Positions 40,624 to 51,104 of a stretch of DNA of 64,000 bases are shown here, piece after piece. The stretch spans positions 1,860,001 through 1,924,000 of the forward strand of contig NZ_CP101988.1 of NCBI RefSeq assembly GCF_024508335.1. The letters run 5' to 3'. Both the position numbers and the translations under genes were made by a program. The stretch is from Cellulomonas chengniuliangii. Its GTDB lineage: Bacteria; Actinomycetota; Actinomycetes; Actinomycetales; Cellulomonadaceae. Below the pieces are notes generated by a model. It saw nothing but the letters and a program-made list of their open reading frames with translations, did not search any database and had not been told where the DNA came from. The stretch's first letter is position 1. Each line of letters opens with the position of its first letter.

Positions 40624-40639
40624 CCGCGCGATCGGCTGA

Positions 40640-40670
40640 CCGGCCGACGCGCGGCGGACGCGTCGGCCGG
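40640..40670. terminator. Terminator after parC
   Basis: CCGGCCGACGCG and CGCGTCGGCCGG form a perfect 12-bp stem around a 7-base loop, 16 bases after the parC stop and facing the convergent lysoplasmalogenase gene. Confidence 0.85.
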
Positions 40671-40693
40671 GCGTCGGCGGCGGGTCCGCCCGT

Positions 40694-40733
40694 CCGTCAG
40701 GCGGGCTGGCCGCCCGTCAGGCGGGCTGGCCGC
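40694..40733. repeat. 20-bp tandem duplication at the lysoplasmalogenase stop
   Basis: CCGTCAGGCGGGCTGGCCGC is present twice in direct succession (40694-40713, 40714-40733). The proximal copy encodes the final residues and stop of the minus-strand gene, and the distal copy repeats them after the stop. Confidence 0.85.
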
Positions 40734-41487
40734 CGCCGGGCAGGCCGCGGGCCGTCGGCGGCGCGTCGGCGACCCGGGCGGCGGGGTCGTGCTGGCCGGA
40801 GCCCTCGCGGCGCGCGGCCGCGACGCCGACGACCAGGAGCACCTGCGCGGCGATGTACGTCGCCATGACCCACAGCCCCTGGCGCGGCAGCTCGAGCCCT
40901 GCCAGGTGGTCGAGCGCGATCAGCGCGTCCGAGACGAAGAAGAAGGCGCCCCCCAGGCCGGTCGCCCGGTTGACCCCGGTCGACAGCACGGCCATGGACA
41001 CGAGCAGCAGCCCGTAGACGACCACCGGCGCCAGCAGCGCGCCCGCGCCCGGGGCGCAGGCGGCGACCAGGCTCACGAAGAGCACCACGTACGGGGTGAG
41101 CAGCCACGGCCTGCCCAGCAGCGGCGAGCGGCGCCAGTCGGGCGCGAACGCCGCGATGTACGCCGCCTGGGCGAGCATGAAGAACGCGACCATGACCAGG
41201 AACGCCGTGGAGCCCTCGGCCAGGTCGGGCGCGGTGTCCCCCAGCCACGAGAAGCCGAGGCCCACGAGCACGAGCCGGGCACGACGACCCCGGGGCGCCG
41301 GCACGAGGGCCAGCAGCACCGCCACGAGGCTCGGCGCCAGCAGCCACTGCGTCACGTCGGCCGCCTTCTCGGCGCCGAGCACCTGGCAGGCGAGGTGCGC
41401 CGCCACCACCACACCGCACACAAGCACGGCCACTCCGGCCCGCCCGCGCTGGCGGTCCTGCGTCGTCCTCGTCGGCGCCTGGGACAC
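40717..41487 (-). CDS. Lysoplasmalogenase (YhhN family)
   Basis: This 256-aa integral membrane protein has about eight helices and the YhhN/TMEM86 signature FSWLGDTAPDL plus AFFFVSDALIALDHLAG. The family hydrolyses the vinyl ether of lysoplasmalogens. GTG at 41487 is the likely start (SQAPTRTTQDRQRGR N terminus). The C-terminal 30 residues are polar and poorly constrained, and the end coincides with a 20-bp duplication. It lies downstream of the GNAT gene on the same strand. Confidence 0.85.
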   Translation of the reverse strand: MSQAPTRTTQDRQRGRAGVAVLVCGVVVAAHLACQVLGAEKAADVTQWLLAPSLVAVLLALVPAPRGRRARLVLVGLGFSWLGDTAPDLAEGSTAFLVMVAFFMLAQAAYIAAFAPDWRRSPLLGRPWLLTPYVVLFVSLVAACAPGAGALLAPVVVYGLLLVSMAVLSTGVNRATGLGGAFFFVSDALIALDHLAGLELPRQGLWVMATYIAAQVLLVVGVAAARREGSGQHDPAARVADAPPTARGLPGGGQPA

Positions 41488-41606
41488 CCGTCACCCGCTC
41501 TCGCCCGGCCCGGGCTCCATCGCCCGAGGTCACAGCGATGCTAGTGGCCCCGCCACCGTCGGGCACGCCGCGGCTGCGAGGGCGCGCGCCGCCCGACCGA
41601 CCGCGG

Positions 41607-42635
41607 TCAGATCTCGATCGTGTACATGACCGAGCCGTGGTCGACCTCGTACCCCAGCGAGCTGTACAGCCCGTGCGCCCCGGACGGGTTCGCCGTGTCG
41701 ACACCCAGCCGCGCGAACTCCATGCCGTCCTGGCGGTAGGCGGCCATCGCCGACGCCAGCAACGCCACCGCGATCCCGCGCCCACGCCACGGCCGGCGGA
41801 CCCCGAGGACGCTGGTGTACCCGAAGGTGTACCCGGCGACCGGCCAGTCCTGCTCATAGCGGGCGGAGAGGAGGTACCCGGCGACCTCCCCGGTCGCGTC
41901 ATCCACCGCGACGCGGCTCCAGGACGGCGCGTGGGTCCTGGAGCGCAGAGCCCACGCCTCGACGGTGAGCGGCTCGCTCCCCCAGTGGTCGGCGAAGGCC
42001 TCGTTGTGCGCGCGGCGCACGGCGTCGTCGAGCTCGGGCGTCCACGGCGCCACGGTGACGCCCTCCACCGGGGTCGCCGTGGGCAGGTCGGCCAACGGCC
42101 GGCGCATGTCGGTGTAGTAACGCGCGGGCGTGAACCCGGCCGCGGCGAATAGCGCCCGGGCGCCCTCGTGCGCGTCCTCGAGATAGACGACCAGCCGGGC
42201 GGGCAGCTCCTTGCCGGAGGACGCCAGCAGCTGTCGCGCACGCCCGTCCATCCACGCGACCAGTGCGCGGCCCACCCCGCGGCCACGCGCGTCGGGACGC
42301 ACACCCCCGTCGAGGAAGACCCGCACCGCGCCGGCGTCACCGGGGTTGGTCGTCACCTGGGCGTAGGCGGCCATGCGGCCCTCCGCGTCGAACCCAGCGA
42401 GGGTGTCGAGCGCAGGCTGCTTCCAGTCGCCCTCGAACCGCTCCAGCGTCTCGTCGAGCGTGGTCCGGTAGGGCGCGTCGTCTGCCGCCTCGATCGAGGC
42501 GCAGAGCTCGGCCAGGGCCGGGGCGTCAGCGGCCGTCAGGGCGCGCCAGGACAGGCCCAGCGACTCCGGCGGGAGCGGCGGGACCTGCGGCGGCGCGGCG
42601 CGCTCGGCGATGGGGCGCAGAAGCTCGTTCGTCAT
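41607..42635 (-). CDS. Tandem GNAT acetyltransferase, mycothiol synthase-like layout
   Basis: This 342-aa protein has two GNAT domains: the first (about 30-175) with PDARGRGVGRALVAWMDG, the second (about 195-342) with RRPWRGRGIAVALLASAM. This two-domain plan resembles mycothiol synthase MshD, but identity with MshD is not established. ATG at 42635 follows GACGGT by six bases; a GTG at 42653 in frame is the alternative. It lies between parE and the lysoplasmalogenase gene, all on the minus strand. Confidence 0.82.
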   Translation of the reverse strand: MTNELLRPIAERAAPPQVPPLPPESLGLSWRALTAADAPALAELCASIEAADDAPYRTTLDETLERFEGDWKQPALDTLAGFDAEGRMAAYAQVTTNPGDAGAVRVFLDGGVRPDARGRGVGRALVAWMDGRARQLLASSGKELPARLVVYLEDAHEGARALFAAAGFTPARYYTDMRRPLADLPTATPVEGVTVAPWTPELDDAVRRAHNEAFADHWGSEPLTVEAWALRSRTHAPSWSRVAVDDATGEVAGYLLSARYEQDWPVAGYTFGYTSVLGVRRPWRGRGIAVALLASAMAAYRQDGMEFARLGVDTANPSGAHGLYSSLGYEVDHGSVMYTIEI

Positions 42636-42696
42636 CTGCCCACCGTCTCCCACCCCGTCAGGCGCCGTCGAGCGGATTTCCGCGCGCCGCCCGGCG

Positions 42697-44823
42697 TCAC
42701 GCGTCGATGCGGCTGCGGTCCAGCGCGTCCGCGCCAGCGATGATGAAGTCCTTGCGCGGCGCGACGTCCGAGCCCATGAGCAGCTCGAAGATCTCCTCGG
42801 CGCGCTGCGCCCCCTCGACCGTGACCCGGCGCAGCGTGCGGTGACGGGGGTCCATGGTCGTCTCCGCGAGCTGGTCGGCGTCCATCTCGCCGAGGCCCTT
42901 GTAGCGCTGGATGTCGTCCTTGTAGCGCTTGCCGGCCTTGTCGAGCTTCTTGAGCGTCGCGATGAGCTCCGCCTCGGAGTACGTGTACACGTACTCGTTC
43001 TTGCGGCTCCCCGCGCCGATCACCTCGATGCGGTGCAGCGGCGGCACGGCGGCGAACACACGGCCCGCCTCGACCATGGGGCGCATGTACCGGAAGAACA
43101 GCGTGAGCAGCAGCGTGCGGATGTGCGCGCCGTCCACATCGGCGTCCGTCATCAGCACGATCTTCCCGTAGCGGGCTGCCTCGAGGTCGAACGTGCGGCC
43201 CGAGCCCGCGCCGAGGACCTGGATGATCGCGGCGCACTCGACGTTCTTCAGCATGTCCGTGATGGACGCCTTCTGGACGTTGAGGATCTTGCCGCGGATC
43301 GGCAGCAGCGCCTGGAAGTCCGAGGAGCGCGCCAGCTTGGCGGTGCCGAGGGCCGAGTCGCCCTCCACGATGAACAGCTCGCTGCGGGCCACGTCGTCGC
43401 TACGGCAGTCGGCGAGCTTGGCGGGCAGCGTCGAGTTCTCCAGGGCGTTCTTGCGCCGGGAGATCTCCTTCTGCTTGCGGGCGGACAGCCGCGCGCGCAT
43501 CTCGCCGACCACCTTGTCGAGCAGCAGGGCCGACTGGGCCTTGTGCTCGCGCTTGGCCGAGTTGAGGATCGCGGCCAGCTCGGTGTCGACGACCTTGGCG
43601 ACGATCCCGCGGACGGGGGCCGTGCCGAGCACCTCCTTGGTCTGGCCCTCGAACTGCGGCTCGGCGAGGCGGACGGTGAGCACCGCGGTGAGCCCCGCAA
43701 GCACGTCCTCCTTCTCGATGCGCTCGCCGGAGTCCTTCGAGGAGATCTTGAGCCGCCGGGCGTTGGCCTCGACGGCCTTGCGCAGCGTGCGCAGCAGCGC
43801 CGCCTCGAAGCCGGCCAGGTGGGAGCCGCCCTTGGGCGTGGCGATGATGTTGACGAAGGTGCGGACCTCGGTGTCGTACCCGGTCCCCCAGCGCAGCGCG
43901 ATGTCGACCTCGCACTCCCGCTCGACCTCCTGCGGCTCGAGGTGCCCGCGGGCGTCCAGCACCGGGACCGTCTCGGTGAACGTTCCCGTGCCCGTGAGCT
44001 TCCAGGTGTCGGTCACCGCGGGGTCGGGCGCCAGGTGGTCGACGAAGTCGAGCGTGCCGCCCTCGTGGAGGAACGTCTCCTCGTGCGGGCCGTCGGCGCC
44101 CGGGGTGCCGGGGATGCCTCGCTCGTCGCGCACCGTGATGGCCAGGCCGGGCACCAGGAAACTGGTCTGCCGGGCACGGGTCACGAGCTCGTCGTAGGAG
44201 AAGACCGCCGTCTTCGGGAAGACCTGGCGGTCGGCCCAGTACCGCACGCGCGAGCCGGTGCGGCCGCGCGCGACCTTGCCGACGACGGCGAGCTCCGAGT
44301 TGTCGATGAACGGGGTGAACGGCGAGTCCGGGCCCCGCACCGCGCTGTCGTCGAAGACGCCGGGCTCGCCGCGGTGGAACGTCATGCGGTAGGTCTTGCC
44401 ACCGCGGTCCACCTCGACGTCCAGGCGCGCCGAGAGCGCGTTGACCACCGAGGCGCCCACGCCGTGCAGGCCGCCGGACGCGGCGTACGAGCCGCCGCCG
44501 AACTTGCCGCCGGCGTGCAGCTTGGTGAAGACGACTTCGACGCCCGTCAGGCCGGTCTTCGGCTCGACGTCCACCGGGATGCCGCGCCCGTTGTCGCGGA
44601 CCTCGACCGAGGAGTCGGCGTGCAGGATGATCTCGATCCGGTTGCCGTGGCCGCCCAGCGCCTCGTCGACGGAGTTGTCGATGATCTCCCACATGCAGTG
44701 CATGAGCCCACGGGAGTCCGTGGAGCCGATGTACATGCCAGGGCGCTTGCGGACGGCTTCCAGGCCCTCCAGCACCGAGAGGTGCCGGGCGGTGTAGCTG
44801 GACTCTGCTGATGCTGTCGACAC
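42697..44823 (-). CDS. parE: DNA topoisomerase IV subunit B
   Basis: This 708-aa ATPase subunit partners ParC. The GHKL ATP site is visible in WEIIDNSVDEALGG, EVRDNGRGIPV and ASGGLHGVGASVVNALS. The TOPRIM metal site is in FIVEGDSALGTAK and LMTDADVDGAHIRTLLL. The C terminus is YKGLGEMDADQLAETTMDP. Length and the absence of the E. coli GyrB insertion fit ParE. GTG at 44823 follows TACGCT by eight bases, predicted leaderless. It is divergent from the DUF7455 gene. Confidence 0.93.
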   Translation of the reverse strand: MSTASAESSYTARHLSVLEGLEAVRKRPGMYIGSTDSRGLMHCMWEIIDNSVDEALGGHGNRIEIILHADSSVEVRDNGRGIPVDVEPKTGLTGVEVVFTKLHAGGKFGGGSYAASGGLHGVGASVVNALSARLDVEVDRGGKTYRMTFHRGEPGVFDDSAVRGPDSPFTPFIDNSELAVVGKVARGRTGSRVRYWADRQVFPKTAVFSYDELVTRARQTSFLVPGLAITVRDERGIPGTPGADGPHEETFLHEGGTLDFVDHLAPDPAVTDTWKLTGTGTFTETVPVLDARGHLEPQEVERECEVDIALRWGTGYDTEVRTFVNIIATPKGGSHLAGFEAALLRTLRKAVEANARRLKISSKDSGERIEKEDVLAGLTAVLTVRLAEPQFEGQTKEVLGTAPVRGIVAKVVDTELAAILNSAKREHKAQSALLLDKVVGEMRARLSARKQKEISRRKNALENSTLPAKLADCRSDDVARSELFIVEGDSALGTAKLARSSDFQALLPIRGKILNVQKASITDMLKNVECAAIIQVLGAGSGRTFDLEAARYGKIVLMTDADVDGAHIRTLLLTLFFRYMRPMVEAGRVFAAVPPLHRIEVIGAGSRKNEYVYTYSEAELIATLKKLDKAGKRYKDDIQRYKGLGEMDADQLAETTMDPRHRTLRRVTVEGAQRAEEIFELLMGSDVAPRKDFIIAGADALDRSRIDA

Positions 44824-44999
44824 GAGGCCTGAGCGTAATCGCTCCCGCCGACCGCTCCGCGCAGGACGCCCCGGGCCACTGCCGGGATTCTCCCGGCCTG
44901 TCGTGCGGCGCCGGCCCTGCCGGGTGGCTTCGGTACGCGCGGAGCGAACCTCGGCCTCCTGAGGGCAGTGTTCTCAGACTCCGATGGTTTGATGACAGT

Positions 45000-45221
45000 G
45001 TGACTGGGACGACGACAGAACCACTGACCGCAGCCGACCGGTGCGACCGTTGCAACGCGCAGGCCTACGTGCGCGTGCTCCTGCCTGTGGGCGAGCTCCT
45101 CTTCTGCGCCCACCACGCTCGTGAGCATGGCCCGAAGTTCTCCAAGATGGCGACACACGTCCAGGACGAGACCGACCGCCTCCTCGCCGAGCACGGAGCA
45201 GGAGCGGGCGCCGCTCGCTGA
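45000..45221 (+). CDS. DUF7455 small zinc-binding protein
   Basis: This 73-aa protein has a CxxC...CxxH pattern (DRCDRCNAQAYVRVLLP and LLFCAHHAREH), probably binding one zinc. It matches the DUF7455 family found next to parE or sigA in actinobacteria. Function is unknown. GTG at 45000 lies six bases after TTTGAT (44988-44993), predicted leaderless. Confidence 0.85.
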   Translation: MTGTTTEPLTAADRCDRCNAQAYVRVLLPVGELLFCAHHAREHGPKFSKMATHVQDETDRLLAEHGAGAGAAR

Positions 45222-45231
45222 CCCACGACTC

Positions 45232-45267
45232 CCACGTGCCGATCACCTGCTGGTGGTCGGCACGTGG
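45232..45267. terminator. Bidirectional terminator after the DUF7455 gene
   Basis: A 16-bp stem beginning CCACGTGCCGA with one G-T pair closes on a TGCT loop, 10 bases after the stop and facing the convergent 115-aa gene. Confidence 0.88.
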
Positions 45268-45315
45268 CGTCTCTAGGGGCGGCCGTCGCGCCCCTTCCGT
45301 CTTCCGGGGGACGAC

Positions 45316-45663
45316 TCAGGCCCGCGGCCGGGTGCTGAACCCCAGGGCGCTCCGCAGGGCGAAGACCAGCTCCCGGGTGGCCGCTGTTGCGCTGGGGGGC
45401 GCCGTCCGGGCGTCGAACTGGGCGGTCAGCCGGGAGAAGGCCTCGGCCGCGTCCAGCTCGGAGGCCAGGCGCAGCACTGCCGACTCCGCGTCCGGCGCCT
45501 GGGCGATTGTGCGGCGCAGGTCCATGACGAGCCGCCTGACGGTGTCGGAGACGTCCCCCATGGACGAGTTGACCCGGTCCAGCACGCCGACGGCCCGAGA
45601 GGCGAAGTCGAGCTCGTCCTCCACGCGCGCGAGCGCTGCCCGCGCCGCCGCCTCGCCCATCAT
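45316..45663 (-). CDS. Hypothetical 115-aa helical protein
   Basis: I do not recognise this protein. It is predicted almost entirely helical, with heptad-like stretches (LARVEDELDFASRAVGVLDRV and LASELDAAEAFSRLTAQ), suggesting a coiled-coil or four-helix form. No signal or membrane segment is seen. Two successive ATG codons start the frame, with GAGG upstream. The codon usage is as GC-rich at third positions as its neighbours. It lies between a strong terminator and the sigma factor gene. Confidence 0.55.
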   Translation of the reverse strand: MMGEAAARAALARVEDELDFASRAVGVLDRVNSSMGDVSDTVRRLVMDLRRTIAQAPDAESAVLRLASELDAAEAFSRLTAQFDARTAPPSATAATRELVFALRSALGFSTRPRA

Positions 45664-45860
45664 CGACCTCGTCCATCCTCTCGCCTCGTGGCCCGCCGCG
45701 GTGGCGCCGCCGTCGCGCGCCGAGGCTAGGGCGTCCGCCTGGGAGCCACGCGGCGCCTCACCGCACTGGAGGGCCCGGACACGACACCGCCCGGCCGTCG
45801 GATGACGACCGGGCGGTGTGGTTCGTGCGTGGCGGGCGGGCCGCCCATGGGCGGGGGTGC

Positions 45861-47375
<1,515 letters not shown>

Positions 47376-47425
47376 AAACGACCTTTCGGCAGCGAGAGAC
47401 CCGGATGATGCACGGGTAGATCCAT

Positions 47426-47453
47426 ATTGTACCGGCCTGTTTCCCGGTTGGAC
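47426..47453 (-). promoter_or_regulatory. rpoD promoter
   Basis: On the minus strand TACAAT (47431-47426) matches the -10 consensus at five of six positions, with a weak GGTCCA about 17 bases upstream. The predicted leader is about 45 nt and carries the AAAGG site, so this gene, unlike many neighbours, is not leaderless. Confidence 0.55.
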
Positions 47454-47578
47454 CGTGATCGGCGCCCAGCGCGACGTCGACACCCTGGGCGAGCGGGCGC
47501 CCGACGGCGACGCCCACCGAGGTTGAACGACCGGGGGACGCAGAAGATTCCCGTTCCCGGCGCCCCCCGGCGCAGGCG

Positions 47579-47977
47579 TCAGGAGACGTTCGGCTTGACC
47601 GCCATCACGGGGCACGGCGCGTCGAGCAGGATGCGCTGGGCGTTCGCCCCGAGGATCAACTTGCCGACAGGGCTGCGTCGGCGCAACCCGATCACGATGA
47701 GGCTGGCGCCGATCTCCTCGGCGGTGCCGATGAGGTCCTCGGCGACGTCGCGCCCCCGGGTGAGCAGGCGGACCTCGTAGGGCACGCCGCGTTCATCCAA
47801 GTCCTTCCGGACCTCGTCGAGCGCCGCCTCGAGGTCGTGGCGCGTCTCCTCGGCCTCGTCGCCGCGGTCGCTGACCACCACCACCAGCCGCTCCGCGCGC
47901 GCCTGCGCCTCCGCCGCCGCCGCCTCGAGCGCGACGCGCCCCTCGGGTGTCGCGAGATAGCCCACCACTATGCCCAT
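47579..47977 (-). CDS. Universal stress protein family
   Basis: This 132-aa single-domain UspA fold begins [20 protein letters not shown], and the nucleotide-loop region is [30 protein letters not shown] (shown in [13 protein letters not shown] and [16 protein letters not shown]). ATP or AMP binding is plausible but the GX2GX9G(S/T) spacing is not exact. It lies upstream of rpoD on the same strand, separated by about 200 bases that hold the rpoD promoter. Confidence 0.87.
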   Translation of the reverse strand: MGIVVGYLATPEGRVALEAAAAEAQARAERLVVVVSDRGDEAEETRHDLEAALDEVRKDLDERGVPYEVRLLTRGRDVAEDLIGTAEEIGASLIVIGLRRRSPVGKLILGANAQRILLDAPCPVMAVKPNVS

Positions 47978-48072
47978 CGGGACTCCTTCTGCGTGCTGTC
48001 GCTGACGTCGCGCAGTGACGCTACCGGAGCAGGCTCAGGGCGGCACCCTCCGAAGGGCCTAAGGCGCGCAGG

Positions 48073-49206
48073 TCAGGACGCCGAAGCCCAACCGGGCGGC
48101 ATGCCAGCGGTGAGGACGTCGTCGAGGAGCCGCGCCAACCGGTGGCCCGGATCGTCGCTGAGGGCGCGCTCCAACAGCACGCTGGCCCGGGCGCCGTCTC
48201 CCGACCACCACGCGAGCAGCGCGAGGAGTGTGAGCGCGGGCGCCTGTGCGCCATGCCGACCGTGCGCGACCACTCGCTCCAAGGCGTGCGCGTGCGTCGA
48301 CAGAGGCCCTGGAGGCGGGCTCACCGCCCGTTCGGGGTCGATGATGGCGCCGATCGCGGCGGCCATCTCCGCCCCGGTGACGGCCGCGTCCTCGCGGAGG
48401 GACCGCTCGGGCAGGTCCTCGACCCCGGGCACCAGGGAGACGAGCACCGCGTCGCGGACCCTGCGGTCGGAGAGCCCGGCCTCGAGCCGGCCCAGAAGAG
48501 CCGATGGCGGGTCGGCCCGCGCGATCGGGTCGCGCACCGCCTCGACGCAGCGCGCCCACGCCTCGAGCGACTGGGCGCGCCACGCCGCCAAGGCCTCCAG
48601 GCCGTCGCGCTCGGCGTCGGATCCCCGCCGCAGCCACCGCTGGGCGGCCCGTGCCGCTGATCTCCGTGCGGGCGCCGCCGCCCGGTCGATGCGGGCGACC
48701 GCCTCCCGGGACGACGCCACGCACGACCCGGCCAGGACCATGTGCGCGCCCACCACCGTGGAGTCGAGGTCTCGCGAGGGACGCCCCTGGGCCGGGCAGC
48801 ACGCAGGCTCGTCGCAGTCCAGGCGGAGATAGCCGGTCGAGGTGACGACCCAGACGGCGACATCGCCGAAGGGCGGCGTCGCGGCGTCCCGGAAGTGCCG
48901 TGCCGCGGCGCGGGCCACGGCGCCTGCCGGGTCGATCCCACGCGGATCGCTCGCGGTGTAGAGCACGAGCACGGCGCCACAGGCCCGGTTCGCGCCCAGG
49001 TGCGCGACGAGGCCGCGCGCCACCTGCGGCCCCGTCTCGGAGTGGCCCAGGTCCGCCAGGTCGACCCGTGCGACGAGGCCGACGCGCCCGCGGGGCGCGC
49101 GCAGGCTCACCGCGACCGCGCTCTCCCGGGGCGCGAACCCGAGCTGGTGGGGAAGGTAGGCGAGGAGCTCGCGCGGGTCGTTCACGCGCACAGTGGTGGT
49201 GTCCAT
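48073..49206 (-). CDS. DUF4192 domain-containing protein
   Basis: This 377-aa actinobacterial protein of unknown function starts MDTTTVRVNDPRELLAYLPH and shows the DUF4192 core (LGFAPRESAVAVSLRAPRGR, and WVVTSTGYLRLDCDEPACCP with a CDxxxCC cysteine cluster). The C terminus is a tetratricopeptide-like segment (LTLLALLAWWSGDGARASVLLERAL). No membrane segment is seen. It is divergent from the lipoprotein gene. Confidence 0.85.
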   Translation of the reverse strand: MDTTTVRVNDPRELLAYLPHQLGFAPRESAVAVSLRAPRGRVGLVARVDLADLGHSETGPQVARGLVAHLGANRACGAVLVLYTASDPRGIDPAGAVARAAARHFRDAATPPFGDVAVWVVTSTGYLRLDCDEPACCPAQGRPSRDLDSTVVGAHMVLAGSCVASSREAVARIDRAAAPARRSAARAAQRWLRRGSDAERDGLEALAAWRAQSLEAWARCVEAVRDPIARADPPSALLGRLEAGLSDRRVRDAVLVSLVPGVEDLPERSLREDAAVTGAEMAAAIGAIIDPERAVSPPPGPLSTHAHALERVVAHGRHGAQAPALTLLALLAWWSGDGARASVLLERALSDDPGHRLARLLDDVLTAGMPPGWASAS

Positions 49207-49344
49207 GGCGACAGGCCACCCCGAAGCGCCGGTTCGCGCGTCCGGGCGCGGGCAATCTGTGGAGCCTCGACGCTCGCCCTGCCCTGTGGGCGGATGTCGC
49301 GGACGCTTCCCCAGACGGCGACGGGGTCGCGTTACCGTGGTCGC

Positions 49345-49905
49345 GTGCCATCCCCCGTCCTGAACCTCGCGCGCAGTGGGCCGCGCCGCCGCGGCGCCCG
49401 CCGCGGACTGATGCTGACACCTCTGGTGGCCCTGGCCGTCACCACCGCGCTGACGGGGTGCACCAGCTCGGCGCCCTCGCCGGAGCCCACCACGGCCGCC
49501 GGCTCGACGGCGACCGCCCCCCAGCCGACGGAGACCCTGCTCGAGGACACGGCAGACCAGCACTCAGCCGTCGGCGCCGTGCCCGAGGGCTTCCCGCACG
49601 ATCTGCTGCCCACGCCCGAGGACGCCGAGATCCTGGTCTCGACGATGCAGCCCGTCGAGGGCGCCGACCTGACGACCATCAGCCTCAACCTCCGCTCGGC
49701 GCAGGACGCGGCGGCGCTCGTCGACGGGCTTCGGCAGCCGCTGCTGGCATCCGGCTTCGCCGAGGCGACGCCCGCCCAGGCCGAGCCCGGCCTCGCGGCG
49801 CAGACGACCTTCGTCCGCGGTGACGGCGAGATGCTCCTGGTGGGGGTCCTTGACCGAGACGGCGTCCGAACCCTCACCCTGGGCGGCAGGCTCCGCCTGG
49901 GCTAG
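49345..49905 (+). CDS. Putative lipoprotein of unknown function
   Basis: This 186-aa protein has a twin-arginine-containing basic N terminus, a hydrophobic stretch (LMLTPLVALAVTTAL) and a lipobox ALTGC, so it should be exported and lipid-anchored. A Thr/Pro/Ala-rich linker follows, then a small alpha/beta domain (VEGADLTTISLNLRSAQDAA). I do not recognise a family. GTG at 49345 is six bases after TACCGT (49333-49338), predicted leaderless. It ends 24 bases before the polyprenyl synthetase start, but that gene has its own -10 box. Confidence 0.7.
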   Translation: MPSPVLNLARSGPRRRGARRGLMLTPLVALAVTTALTGCTSSAPSPEPTTAAGSTATAPQPTETLLEDTADQHSAVGAVPEGFPHDLLPTPEDAEILVSTMQPVEGADLTTISLNLRSAQDAAALVDGLRQPLLASGFAEATPAQAEPGLAAQTTFVRGDGEMLLVGVLDRDGVRTLTLGGRLRLG

Positions 49906-49929
49906 TGATCCGCCACGTAGGCTGATCGC

Positions 49930-51045
49930 GTGAGCGCCACCCCACTCGTCGATGTCGAGAACGTCCGCACGAGGGTCGACGCCGTCCTGGCGGACCACGT
50001 GGAGGCCCTGCGCGCGCGCCTGGCCCAGACCAGCCCCGACGCGGCGCCGCTCGCCGACGCCGTCGAGCAGATGCTCTCCGGCGGCAAGCGGCTGCGCGCC
50101 GCGTTCTGCTACTGGGCGTGGCGGGCCCACGGCGGCGAGCCCGCCTCCCCCGCCGCCGAGACGGTCGTGCGGGTCGGCGCGGCGCTCGAGCTGTTCCAGG
50201 CCGCGGCGCTGTTCCACGACGACGTGATGGACGACTCCGACACCCGTCGCGGGCTGCCCGCCGCCCACCGGGCGTTCGCGACCCGGCACGAGGCCGAGGG
50301 CTGGGCGGGCGACCCCCGCCGCTTCGGCGACTCGGCGGCCATCCTGCTCGGCGACCTGGCCCTCGTGGTGAGCGAGGAGGCGTTTGCCGCGGCCATTGCC
50401 GGCGAGGCGCCCGGCCTGGCGGCGCGTGCCCGCGCCGTGTTCGACCTGATGCGCGCCGAGGTCACCGTCGGGCAGTACCTCGACGTCCTCGCCCAGGCGC
50501 TTCCCTGGGGCGAGGACCCCGCCGCCGACGAGGCGCGGGCGCGCGAGGTCGTCCGAGCCAAGTCGGCCCGGTACAGCGTGGAGCACCCGCTCGCCCTCGG
50601 GACCACGCTCGCCGGCGCCCGGCCGGACCAGGTCGCGGCCGTCCGCGCGATCGGGCTCCCGCTGGGCGAGGCGTTCCAGCTGCGCGACGACCTGCTCGGC
50701 GTCTTCGGCGACCCGGGCGCCACCGGCAAGCCCGCTGGAGACGATTTGCTCGAGGGCAAGCGCACCGTGCTCGTCGCGCGCGCCGTGGCGCGCGCCCGAG
50801 CGGCCGGCGACGACGCGATCGTGGCAGTGGTGCGCGATCAACTGGGGCGGCGGGACCTGCCGGCCGAGGCCGTGCAGGCGTTAGCGGACGCGATCGAGTC
50901 GACCGGCGCCCCGCAGGACGTCGAGACCCTCATCACCGCGCTCAGCGACCAGGCGTTCGCAGGCCTCGAAGCCTTGGACGTGACCGAGCAGGGACGCCAG
51001 ATGCTCGTCGCGCTGGGGCACGCTGCGGTCGACCGGCGCGCCTGA
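49930..51045 (+). CDS. Polyprenyl diphosphate synthase
   Basis: This 371-aa trans-prenyltransferase makes chain-extended isoprenoid diphosphates (geranylgeranyl or longer) from IPP. The first aspartate-rich motif is in LFHDDVMDDSDTRRG and the second in QLRDDLLGVFGDP. GGKRLRAAFCYWAW is the usual substrate-binding helix. It corresponds to mycobacterial IdsA2 (Rv2173) in context. GTG at 49930 is six bases after TAGGCT (49918-49923), predicted leaderless. Confidence 0.9.
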   Translation: MSATPLVDVENVRTRVDAVLADHVEALRARLAQTSPDAAPLADAVEQMLSGGKRLRAAFCYWAWRAHGGEPASPAAETVVRVGAALELFQAAALFHDDVMDDSDTRRGLPAAHRAFATRHEAEGWAGDPRRFGDSAAILLGDLALVVSEEAFAAAIAGEAPGLAARARAVFDLMRAEVTVGQYLDVLAQALPWGEDPAADEARAREVVRAKSARYSVEHPLALGTTLAGARPDQVAAVRAIGLPLGEAFQLRDDLLGVFGDPGATGKPAGDDLLEGKRTVLVARAVARARAAGDDAIVAVVRDQLGRRDLPAEAVQALADAIESTGAPQDVETLITALSDQAFAGLEALDVTEQGRQMLVALGHAAVDRRA

Positions 51046-51055
51046 AGGCGCCCCA

Positions 51056-51079
51056 GGCGCCCACCCGAGGGCGGGCGCC
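51056..51079. terminator. Terminator between polyprenyl synthase and Rv2175c-like genes
   Basis: GGCGCCC and GGGCGCC arms with partial inner pairing lie between the two convergent genes. Confidence 0.65.
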
Positions 51080-51104
51080 GTCCGGAGCGGTCAGCCGGGC
51101 AGGC

